Origin: Rhodobacterales bacterium
GTDB taxonomy: Bacteria; Pseudomonadota; Alphaproteobacteria; Rhodobacterales; Rhodobacteraceae
Assembly: GCA_009992615.1 (NCBI GenBank)
Contig: JAACVA010000151.1
Location: forward strand, 1 to 6,499
Length of the DNA stretch: 6,499 nt
Direction of reading: 5' to 3'
Part shown: one piece after another, positions 1-4,564 of the stretch
Layout of the letters: each line of letters opens with the position of its first letter
How positions within the stretch are numbered: the first letter of the stretch is position 1
Notes under the pieces: generated by a model
Told to the model about the DNA's origin: nothing
What the model saw: the letters and a program-made list of their open reading frames with translations, nothing else
The model's database searches: none
Made by a program: the position numbers and the translations under genes

Positions 1-289
1 CGACGCCCTGCGCGGGTTGCGCCTGTATGCCCCGCGCGACCGGCTGCCCAGCCTGCCGGCCGATGAATATTATCATGCCGATCTGATCGGTCTGGCGGTG
101 CATGACACCGGTGGCGCGCTGATCGGAACGGTGCAGGCGGTACTGAACCACGGTGCCACCGATCTGCTTGAAATCAAGCGGCCCGGGGTCGGCGAAACCG
201 TCCTGCTGCCTTTCACACTTGAGGCCGTGCCAACCGTTGACCTGACCGCAGCCCGAATCATTGCCGACCCGCCTGAAGGGCTGCTGTGA
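1..289 (+). CDS. rimM: Ribosome maturation factor RimM, C-terminal part (5' end outside window)
   Basis: The first complete codon is at base 2, and the frame is open from the window edge to the TGA at 287-289, giving 95 residues. RimM assists late assembly of the 30S subunit by binding ribosomal protein S19 and the 16S rRNA head region. The visible part is the PRC-barrel domain: it opens with a linker ending in LRLYAPRD, followed by DEYYHADLIGL, a typical RimM signature, then a beta-rich stretch with GTVQAVLNHGATDLLEI and LLPFTLEAVPTVDL. RimM proteins are usually about 170-180 residues, so roughly the N-terminal 75-85 residues (the RimM N-domain) lie upstream. The next gene is trmD, whose GTG start overlaps this stop by 4 bases; this order (rpsP-rimM-trmD-rplS) is widely conserved. 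Identification rests on the signature and on synteny. Confidence 0.93.
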   Translation, partial: DALRGLRLYAPRDRLPSLPADEYYHADLIGLAVHDTGGALIGTVQAVLNHGATDLLEIKRPGVGETVLLPFTLEAVPTVDLTAARIIADPPEGLL

Positions 290-1158
290 CGGCCATGGGC
301 GAGGATACCCCACCGTCCCGGTCCCACGGTCGCCTGACCATCGAGGTCAGCGCGCGCCCGCGTGACCTGATCACCGACACGCCACAGCTGAAAGGCGCAT
401 GGTGTGCGCGGGTCATCACCCTGTTTCCCGAGATGTTTCCGGGGGTTTTGGGCGGTTCGCTGACCGGCAAGGCGCTGCACGAGGGGCTGTGGCGGCTTGA
501 GCCGATCGACTTGCGGGTGTTTGGCGAAGGCAAGCACCGCAATGTCGATGACACCCCCGCCGGCGGGGGCGCCGGCATGGTGCTGCGCCCCGACATTCTG
601 GCCCGTGCCATCCGACAGGCGCAACGCGGCGCGCCTGCGGACAGGGCGCGTTGGCCCGTCGTTTACCTGTCGCCGCGTGGCAGACCGTTCGATCAGGCCA
701 TGGCGCGGCAATTTTCGCAAACCGAAGGCATCACCCTGATCTGTGGCCGGTTCGAGGGAATCGACGAACGTGTGATCGAACATTTCGGGATCGAAGAAAT
801 CAGCCTTGGGGATTTCGTCATGACCGGTGGCGAGATCGCCGCGCAGGCCTTGATTGATGCCACCGTCCGGCTTATACCCCGCGTGCTCGGGAATCAAGCA
901 TCCACGGAAGACGAATCGTTTTCCGAAGGCCTGTTGGAACATCCCCAGTATACTAAACCCAGCCATTGGGAAGGCCGCGCGATACCGGACATTCTCCTGT
1001 CCGGGCATCACGGCAAGATCGACCAGTGGCGCCGGGACATGGCCGAAAGGCTGACCAAGCAACGCCGCCCTGATCTCTGGCGGGCCTACTGCGCGGCGCG
1101 TGGCATGGACCCGGAGGATGACCAAAGCTCTGAGGGCGCACTCACCAAACGGGAATAA
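286..1158 (+). CDS. trmD: tRNA (guanine-N1)-methyltransferase TrmD
   Basis: TrmD is a cytoplasmic SPOUT-family dimer that methylates N1 of G37, 3' of the anticodon, in tRNAs for Leu, Pro and Arg using S-adenosylmethionine, which prevents +1 frameshifting. The 290-residue product aligns with the family from about residue 41 (ARVITLFPEMFPG). It shows the knot and cofactor motifs YLSPRGR (127-133), CGRFEGIDERV (153-163) and SLGDFVMTGGE (173-183), plus R195 matching catalytic Arg154 of E. coli. The C-terminal domain ends near WRRDMAERL...RRPDLW. The position matching E. coli Asp169 is Glu210. A 40-residue N-terminal extension precedes the core; I remember such extensions in Rhodobacterales TrmD. 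The GTG at 286 overlaps the rimM stop (GTGA), suggesting translational coupling; ATG at 295 is an alternative start giving 287 residues. rplS follows after 26 bases. Confidence 0.96.
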   Translation: MTAMGEDTPPSRSHGRLTIEVSARPRDLITDTPQLKGAWCARVITLFPEMFPGVLGGSLTGKALHEGLWRLEPIDLRVFGEGKHRNVDDTPAGGGAGMVLRPDILARAIRQAQRGAPADRARWPVVYLSPRGRPFDQAMARQFSQTEGITLICGRFEGIDERVIEHFGIEEISLGDFVMTGGEIAAQALIDATVRLIPRVLGNQASTEDESFSEGLLEHPQYTKPSHWEGRAIPDILLSGHHGKIDQWRRDMAERLTKQRRPDLWRAYCAARGMDPEDDQSSEGALTKRE

Positions 1159-1170
1159 CCCGTGTATTCA

Positions 1171-1176
1171 AAGGAG
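1171..1176 (+). promoter_or_regulatory. Shine-Dalgarno of rplS
   Basis: AAGGAG lies 8 bases before the ATG at 1185. It is a near-consensus site and fixes the L19 start. It is much stronger than anything before trmD, in line with the high translation expected for a ribosomal protein compared with a tRNA-modifying enzyme in the same transcript. Confidence 0.85.
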
Positions 1177-1184
1177 CGTGTCGG

Positions 1185-1571
1185 ATGAATCTGATCGCAC
1201 AACTGGAGGCCGAGCAAGTCGCGGCCTTGGGGAAAGAGATCCCCGACTTCAAGGCGGGTGATACCATCCGCGTCGGTTACAAGGTGACCGAAGGCACCCG
1301 CACCCGGGTGCAGAATTACGAAGGTGTGTGCATTTCGCGCAAGCATGGCAAGGGAATTGCCGGTTCCTTCACCGTGCGCAAGATTTCCTTCGGTGAAGGC
1401 GTCGAACGGGTGTTCCCGCTGCATTCGACCAATATTGACAGCATCACCGTGGTGCGTCGCGGCAAGGTGCGCCGGGCGAAACTTTATTACCTGCGCGATC
1501 GTCGCGGCAAATCGGCCCGTATCGCCGAAGTCACCAATTATCGGCCTCTCGCCGACAAAACCTCGGTCTAA
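1185..1571 (+). CDS. rplS: Large subunit ribosomal protein bL19
   Basis: bL19 sits at the 30S-50S interface and contributes to intersubunit bridges. The 128-residue product shows the whole family core: FKAGDTIRVGYKVTEG (22-37), VQNYEGVCI (42-50), SFTVRKISFGEGVERVFPLHS (about 61-81) and RRGKVRRAKLYYLRDRRGKSARI (91-113). E. coli L19 is about 115 residues; the surplus here is a short C-terminal tail (TNYRPLADKTSV). The ATG at 1185 is preceded by a strong AAGGAG and the protein begins with the usual amphipathic MNLIAQLEAEQ. It lies 26 bases after trmD and 11 bases before rpmE, clearly in one operon. Confidence 0.98.
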   Translation: MNLIAQLEAEQVAALGKEIPDFKAGDTIRVGYKVTEGTRTRVQNYEGVCISRKHGKGIAGSFTVRKISFGEGVERVFPLHSTNIDSITVVRRGKVRRAKLYYLRDRRGKSARIAEVTNYRPLADKTSV

Positions 1572-1575
1572 GGAG
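1569..1575 (+). promoter_or_regulatory. Shine-Dalgarno of rpmE overlapping the rplS stop codon
   Basis: TAAGGAG combines the rplS stop (TAA, 1569-1571) with a full Shine-Dalgarno core, 7 bases before the rpmE ATG at 1583. A ribosome ending rplS therefore sits on the initiation site of rpmE. This arrangement supports re-initiation or translational coupling of the two ribosomal proteins. Confidence 0.85.
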
Positions 1576-1582
1576 CGGGCCC

Positions 1583-1804
1583 ATGAAAAAAGATACCCAT
1601 CCCGATTACCACATGATCGCCGTCAAGATGACCAACGGCGACGTGGTGCAGATGAAATCCACATGGGGCAAGGAAGGCGATCAACTGTCGCTGGACATCG
1701 ACCCATCGGTTCACCCGGCCTGGACCGGCGGCGGCACCCGTCTGATGGACACCGGCGGCCGCGTGTCGAAGTTCAAGAAAAAATACGAGGGTCTGGGGTT
1801 CTGA
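1583..1804 (+). CDS. rpmE: Large subunit ribosomal protein bL31, cysteine-free form
   Basis: bL31 belongs to the 50S central protuberance and spans bridge B1b to the 30S head. The 73-residue product starts MKKDTHPDY, the family hallmark, and carries LDIDPSVHPAWTG (37-49) and DTGGRVSKFKKKY (56-68). The four zinc-ligand cysteines of E. coli L31 (16, 18, 37, 40) correspond here to Met16, Asn18, Asp40 and Val43, and the protein contains no cysteine at all, so it is a zinc-independent (C-minus) version. A three-residue insertion follows the STWG motif relative to E. coli. The start is fixed by the Shine-Dalgarno at 1569-1575. It is the last gene of the operon, with a strong hairpin terminator 21 bases after the stop. 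Confidence 0.97.
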   Translation: MKKDTHPDYHMIAVKMTNGDVVQMKSTWGKEGDQLSLDIDPSVHPAWTGGGTRLMDTGGRVSKFKKKYEGLGF

Positions 1805-1825
1805 TCCCAGCCTTTTCAGATTTTG

Positions 1826-1855
1826 AAACGGCCGCCCCACCCTGGGCGGCCGTTT
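1826..1855 (+). terminator. Intrinsic terminator of the rimM-trmD-rplS-rpmE operon
   Basis: The sequence forms a perfect 12-bp stem: 1826-1837 (AAACGGCCGCCC) pairs with 1844-1855 (GGGCGGCCGTTT) around a 6-base loop (1838-1843). It begins 21 bases after the rpmE stop. The T tract is short (TTT then GCATTTC), as is common in GC-rich alphaproteobacteria, and the A run at the 5' base of the stem means the hairpin is nearly symmetrical. It may also act in reverse, though no minus-strand gene ends nearby. Confidence 0.88.
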
Positions 1856-1885
1856 GCATTTCAACCTCAGAATAGAACCCTTAAA

Positions 1886-1904
1886 TGCCTCCGGCGGGGA
1901 TATT
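1886..1904 (+). repeat. Candidate interspersed GC-rich intergenic motif
   Basis: TGCCTCCGGCGGGGATATT lies 31 bases after the operon terminator. I recall very similar strings (GCCTCCGGCGGG followed by ATATT or AGTATT) occurring many times between genes in Rhodobacteraceae genomes, often just downstream of genes. Only one copy is present in this window, so repetition cannot be shown here, and the assignment rests on memory of the family. Confidence 0.4.
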
Positions 1905-2032
1905 CAGGGCGTGTTGCGCAGGACTTGAATCATCCACTCACCCTGCCGATCGGGTCAGGGTTTGCACGGCATAACGCGTTCGATCCGCAGGGCGAATGCA
2001 GCTGCGCGCGACACGATTTACGAAACCAAAGA

Positions 2033-2045
2033 TGAGGCAGCCTCA
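2033..2045. promoter_or_regulatory. Palindrome upstream of mipZ, possible operator or weak terminator
   Basis: TGAGGC-A-GCCTCA is a perfect 6+6 inverted repeat with a one-base centre, followed by CTTTTGTTT. As DNA it has the shape of a dimeric-regulator site. As RNA it would fold to a 5-bp stem with a CAG loop followed by a T-rich run, which resembles a weak terminator. Neither role is proved. It lies about 140 bases before the mipZ start. Confidence 0.3.
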
Positions 2046-2101
2046 CTTTTGTTTCAGAAATATCCGTCTCTGCGGCCCAGGATCATGTTTTGGCGCGGCG
2101 A

Positions 2102-2134
2102 TTGCTTTTCTTGGCGGAAACCTGCCCATATAGT
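2102..2134 (+). promoter_or_regulatory. Weak promoter candidate for mipZ
   Basis: TATAGT at 2129-2134 (within CATATAGT) is a reasonable -10 hexamer. The possible -35 elements are TTGCTT (2102-2107), with a spacing that is too long, and TTGGCG (2111-2116), with one that is too short. A start near 2141 would leave a leader of about 43 bases before the GTG at 2184. The location is sensible, directly after an AT-rich stretch, but the -35 is not convincing. Confidence 0.3.
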
Positions 2135-2151
2135 CCGCGCAAACCGCGCGG
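2135..2151 (+). other. Short hairpin in the putative mipZ leader
   Basis: CCGCGC (2135-2140) pairs perfectly with GCGCGG (2146-2151) around an AAACC loop. It begins right after the -10 candidate and ends 32 bases before the GTG start. It could be a leader RNA hairpin or chance in GC-rich DNA; no T run follows, so it is not a terminator. Confidence 0.3.
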
Positions 2152-2183
2152 GTGCGGGCGAAACAAACGGCAAGGGCAGGCAC

Positions 2184-2993
2184 GTGGCGCATATCATCGT
2201 CGTCGGAAACGAAAAGGGCGGGTCGGGCAAATCCACGACCTCCATGCATGTGGCAACTGCGCTGGTGCGCATGGGGCACCGGGTGGGGGCGCTGGACCTG
2301 GATCTTCGACAGAAAAGTTTTGGCCGTTATATCGAAAACCGCCGCCATTACCTGGCGAAAAAGGGGCTGGATCTGCCGGTGCCCGATTACCGTGACCTGC
2401 CCGAGATTGCGCCCGAAACTCTGGAACCCGGCGAAAATGTATATGACCGGCGTTTGTCGGCTGCCGTGGCCGGGATGGAAGAGACCACCGATTTCATCCT
2501 GATCGACTGTCCCGGCAGCCACACGCGCCTGTCTCAGGTGGCGCATTCGCTTGCCGATACACTGATTTCGCCCCTGAACGACAGTTTCGTCGATTTCGAT
2601 CTGCTGGCGCGGGTCGATCCTGAAACGAACCGGATTCTCGGCCCTTCGGTCTATTCCGAGATGGTGTGGAATGCGCGACAGTTGCGCGCACAGGCCGGGC
2701 TGCGGCCGATTGACTGGATCGTCGTGCGCAACCGGCTGGGTGCGCAGCAGATGATCAACAAGCAGAAGATGGGCGAAGCCCTGGCGCATCTGTCGAAACG
2801 CATCGGGTTTCGTGTCGCGCCGGGATTTTCCGAGCGGGTGATCTTTCGCGAATTGTTTCCCCGGGGGCTGACCTTGCTGGATCTCAAGGACATCGGGGTG
2901 GGCAATCTGAACCTGTCCAACATCGCCGCCCGACAGGAACTGCGCGACCTGATAAAAGAACTGCGCCTGCCCGGAGTCAGCGCAGACTTTTGA
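2184..2993 (+). CDS. mipZ: MipZ-like ParA/MinD-family division-site positioning ATPase
   Basis: MipZ forms nucleotide-dependent dimers and gradients from the ParB-bound chromosome ends and inhibits FtsZ assembly away from midcell in alphaproteobacteria. The 269-residue product has the deviant Walker A KGGSGKST (11-18), LDLDLRQ (37-43, cf. MipZ DLDLRQR), ENRR (51-54), Walker B FILIDCPG (104-111), and the hallmark stretches NDSFVDFD (132-139) and, near the C terminus, FRELFPRGLTLLDL. Caulobacter MipZ, as I remember it, has near-identical blocks. I place the start at GTG 2184: it precedes the first beta strand directly, as in relatives, and AAGGG (2172-2176) sits 7 bases upstream. The frame stays open upstream, with an ATG at 2085 and a TTG at 1962, but that translation shows no MipZ similarity. 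The gene appears monocistronic; no parB is nearby, as expected for MipZ rather than ParA. It converges on the next gene with a 17-base overlap. Confidence 0.92.
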   Translation: MAHIIVVGNEKGGSGKSTTSMHVATALVRMGHRVGALDLDLRQKSFGRYIENRRHYLAKKGLDLPVPDYRDLPEIAPETLEPGENVYDRRLSAAVAGMEETTDFILIDCPGSHTRLSQVAHSLADTLISPLNDSFVDFDLLARVDPETNRILGPSVYSEMVWNARQLRAQAGLRPIDWIVVRNRLGAQQMINKQKMGEALAHLSKRIGFRVAPGFSERVIFRELFPRGLTLLDLKDIGVGNLNLSNIAARQELRDLIKELRLPGVSADF

Positions 2994-3873
2994 TGCCGCG
3001 GGTGCGGCGCCAAACCCGCAGCGCCAAGGCGGTCAGCTGTGCGGGCGGGCGGCGAGCCGGTTTGATCGCCCGCGGCGGCTGTGGCGCAAGAGGTGCAAGG
3101 CGGCTGCGTGCCTTGTGTGTGGCCATTACAGGGGCCACCCCGCTGCGCTTGCGACCGGCGCGGGCGATTTCGGCCAGGCGACGCCTTTCGGCAAGATACG
3201 GGTGGAGACGCGACAACAGCCCCCCCGTCCCCAGCAGCAACAGACCAACCACCAGCCAGACACCCCGCCATGGCGCAGGCGGCGGCGCGACAAGTGCAAC
3301 AGCCCGTCCATTGGGATAGGGCGCGATCCCCAACAGAGGTTCAACCATCGGTCGGCCTGACTGTGTCAGCCCGGCAACGACCGCCGCACGAACCGCAGAG
3401 GGCGCGTGCACCTCACCATTCAACGCAACGATGGCGCCTTCGGGGCCTGCCATCTGAAATTCTGCGGTGAGCTCCGCCGCAACCGCGCCTTGAACGGCAG
3501 GCACATCATTGATGAAATGAACAAACCCGAGGACCGGCGCCGGGCCTTGCGACAAGGGCGGCTGGACCGCCAGCAGCGGATAGATGATCGCACGGGTTGG
3601 TCGTCGACCGTCGCGAAACGTCGCGTAAAGTGGCAGCGATGTATCGACCCGCGCGCCAATCATCACCTCGCCGGTCGGTCCGGCATGGTGTGCCGGATCA
3701 AAGGCTTCGATGGCGACAATTGCAGGGCTGCCTTGGCGCAGGGCCAGCATACGGTCGGCCGTGCGCTGCGAATCGGCATAAAGGCTGATACAAATCCCGC
3801 CCATGACAAACAATCCCCCCGCGTAGAATACGAAGGGGCGGGGCGTTGGCAGTGGCCAGATCAGGCGGGGCAT
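2977..3873 (-). CDS. Uncharacterised bitopic membrane protein with basic C-terminal tail
   Basis: I do not recognise a named family. The 298-residue product has a first membrane segment at about 13-32 (FVFYAGGLFVMGGICISLY), a 170-residue soluble region (33-203) and a second segment at about 204-221 (GVWLVVGLLLLGTGGLL). It ends in a tail (230-298) with 20 Arg/Lys and only one acidic residue, Glu235. The positive-inside rule gives both ends cytoplasmic and the central domain periplasmic. That domain contains PLYATFRDGRRPTRAIIYPL and LGFVHFINDVP and has no cysteine and no evident catalytic motif. The ATG at 3873 has GGAG (3880-3883 on this strand) 6 bases upstream. Even codon use and an unbroken 298-codon frame favour a real gene over a shadow. 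It faces mipZ tail to tail, and its own promoter must lie in the 169 bases shared with the tRNA promoter. A cell-envelope role is inference only. Confidence 0.8.
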   Translation of the reverse strand: MPRLIWPLPTPRPFVFYAGGLFVMGGICISLYADSQRTADRMLALRQGSPAIVAIEAFDPAHHAGPTGEVMIGARVDTSLPLYATFRDGRRPTRAIIYPLLAVQPPLSQGPAPVLGFVHFINDVPAVQGAVAAELTAEFQMAGPEGAIVALNGEVHAPSAVRAAVVAGLTQSGRPMVEPLLGIAPYPNGRAVALVAPPPAPWRGVWLVVGLLLLGTGGLLSRLHPYLAERRRLAEIARAGRKRSGVAPVMATHKARSRLAPLAPQPPRAIKPARRPPAQLTALALRVWRRTRGIKSLR

Positions 3874-3999
3874 TTGAGACTCCGGTTCCTCGTTCTCCCA
3901 AATGACAGCCTAGCTTGGCATGACTAAGGCGAAGTGTTGAAATGTTCGGGCAGATTTCAAATGCTCTGCCGAAAGCGGTCGGTCGGCATAGGTTTCCGT

Positions 4000-4028
4000 T
4001 TGACACCGCCCCCCGGCTTGGCTATCTG
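4000..4028 (+). promoter_or_regulatory. Sigma70-type promoter of the tRNA gene
   Basis: TTGACA (4000-4005), a perfect -35 consensus, is separated by 17 bases from TATCTG (4023-4028). Transcription would start near 4035, leaving about 8 bases of 5' leader before the mature tRNA end at 4043. A short GC-rich stretch between the -10 and the start fits a stable-RNA promoter discriminator. It probably also drives the Nudix gene. Confidence 0.78.
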
Positions 4029-4042
4029 GCCGCAATGTGAAT

Positions 4043-4119
4043 GGCGTGGTAGCTCAGCTGGTTAGAGCACAGCACTCATAATGCTGGGGTCGGCGGTTCA
4101 AGTCCGCCCCACGCTACCA
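4043..4119 (+). tRNA. tRNA-Met (anticodon CAT), probably elongator type
   Basis: All arms fold. The acceptor stem is GGCGTGG (4043-4049) with CCACGCT (4109-4115), its first pair being G-U. The D stem is GCTC/GAGC (4052-4055, 4065-4068). The anticodon stem is CAGCA/TGCTG (4070-4074, 4082-4086) with loop CTCATAA and anticodon CAT at 4077-4079. The T stem is GGCGG/CCGCC with loop TTCAAGT. Discriminator A is at 4116 and encoded CCA at 4117-4119, total 77 nt. The initiator tRNA is excluded because its three consecutive G-C pairs in the anticodon stem are absent. The anticodon arm and variable loop (GGGGTC) resemble E. coli elongator tRNA-Met more than tRNA-Ile2, which also reads CAT before lysidine modification; Ile2 is not strictly excluded. 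A strong promoter lies upstream, and no terminator separates the tRNA from the Nudix gene. Confidence 0.95.
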
Positions 4120-4142
4120 CATTTCGTCCAGAGGTTTGCGCC

Positions 4143-4562
4143 ATGATGCCCCCCACACGCCCGCGTTTGGCTGCCTTGGCGGTTGTGATCCAGAACGCAA
4201 ACGTGTTGCTGGTGCAACGTCGCAACCCGCCCAGCGCGGGCACCTGGGGCTTTCCGGGCGGTCATGTCGAACTTGGTGAAACTGCCCTGGATGCTGCCGT
4301 GCGCGAACTGCGCGAAGAAACCGCCGTGGTGGCGCGGCCGATGCGCTATCTGACCAATTTAGATGTGATCGAGCGGGACAAGGACGGCGCGCTGTTGTTC
4401 CATTTTCTGTTGGCGGCAGTGCTGTGCGACTATGTTTCTGGAACACCGGTGGCGGGCGACGACGCGCTGGCGGCGGCTTGGGTGCCGCTGTCGGGCCTGA
4501 CCGAGGGTCGGCTGCCGACCAGTCCCCGATTGGCCGAGGTTCTGCGTGCCGCCTCGGGCTGA
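4143..4562 (+). CDS. Nudix hydrolase, small single-domain (ADP-ribose pyrophosphatase-like)
   Basis: Nudix enzymes hydrolyse nucleoside diphosphates linked to another moiety, using divalent metal. The 139-residue product is one Nudix domain: strand LAALAVVIQNANVLLVQRR (9-27), then WGFPGGHVELGE (35-46), and the Nudix box from G40 to V62 with the metal-binding core R54-E55-L-R-E58-E59. The consensus Gly near the end of the box is Ala61, a frequent substitution. The substrate cannot be read from sequence: the shape (WGFPGGHVE, MutT/COG1051 type) suits ADP-ribose or nucleotide sanitation. The ATG at 4143 is preferred because AGAGG (4130-4134) lies 8 bases ahead; an adjacent ATG at 4146 would be 11 bases away. 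It starts 23 bases after the tRNA with no terminator between, so it is probably co-transcribed. Its stop lies 2 bases from the stop of the convergent permease gene. Confidence 0.92.
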   Translation: MMPPTRPRLAALAVVIQNANVLLVQRRNPPSAGTWGFPGGHVELGETALDAAVRELREETAVVARPMRYLTNLDVIERDKDGALLFHFLLAAVLCDYVSGTPVAGDDALAAAWVPLSGLTEGRLPTSPRLAEVLRAASG

Positions 4563-4564
4563 GC

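Larger units (their letters stand above)
1856..2183. other. Intergenic region between the rpmE terminator and mipZ
   Basis: No convincing gene is seen in these 328 bases. The frame of mipZ stays open upstream to a TTG at 1962, but the translated stretch resembles no part of MipZ. A frame at 1823-2035 runs through the terminator and is low-complexity and unlikely. The region holds an interspersed-type GC motif (1886-1904), a nested inverted repeat (CCCTG 1941-1945 with CAGGG 1956-1960 around the palindrome CCGATCGG), a single GANTC site (1927-1931), a TGAGGC-A-GCCTCA palindrome (2033-2045), a weak promoter candidate and a short hairpin near the mipZ start. It is relatively AT-rich between about 2015 and 2135, consistent with a promoter region. 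Confidence 0.6.

Noticed and set aside
73..1125. A 350-codon open frame on the minus strand across rimM and trmD
   Set aside because: It lies wholly antisense to two clearly identified genes, has no recognisable domain, and long antisense frames are common in GC-rich coding DNA.
1823..2035. 70-codon plus-strand frame starting in the terminator
   Set aside because: Its start lies in the rpmE terminator region, there is no ribosome binding site, and the composition is not protein-like.
1962..2183. Upstream extension of mipZ (TTG 1962 or ATG 2085 as start)
   Set aside because: The translated extension has no similarity to MipZ, crosses inverted repeats and the promoter candidate, and relatives start just before the first beta strand; GTG 2184 has an AAGGG at proper distance.
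2043..2789. A 248-codon minus-strand frame antisense to mipZ
   Set aside because: The opposite strand encodes an unmistakable MipZ-like ATPase; the antisense product shows no domain.
3406..3927. A 173-codon plus-strand frame antisense to the membrane protein gene
   Set aside because: The minus frame is longer, has a proper Shine-Dalgarno and a coherent two-helix topology; the plus frame has none of these and runs into the intergenic region.
4043..4119. Reading the tRNA as an initiator tRNA-fMet or as a phage attachment site
   Set aside because: The anticodon stem lacks the three G-C pairs of initiators, and there is no integrase gene or second copy of the tRNA 3' end in the window.
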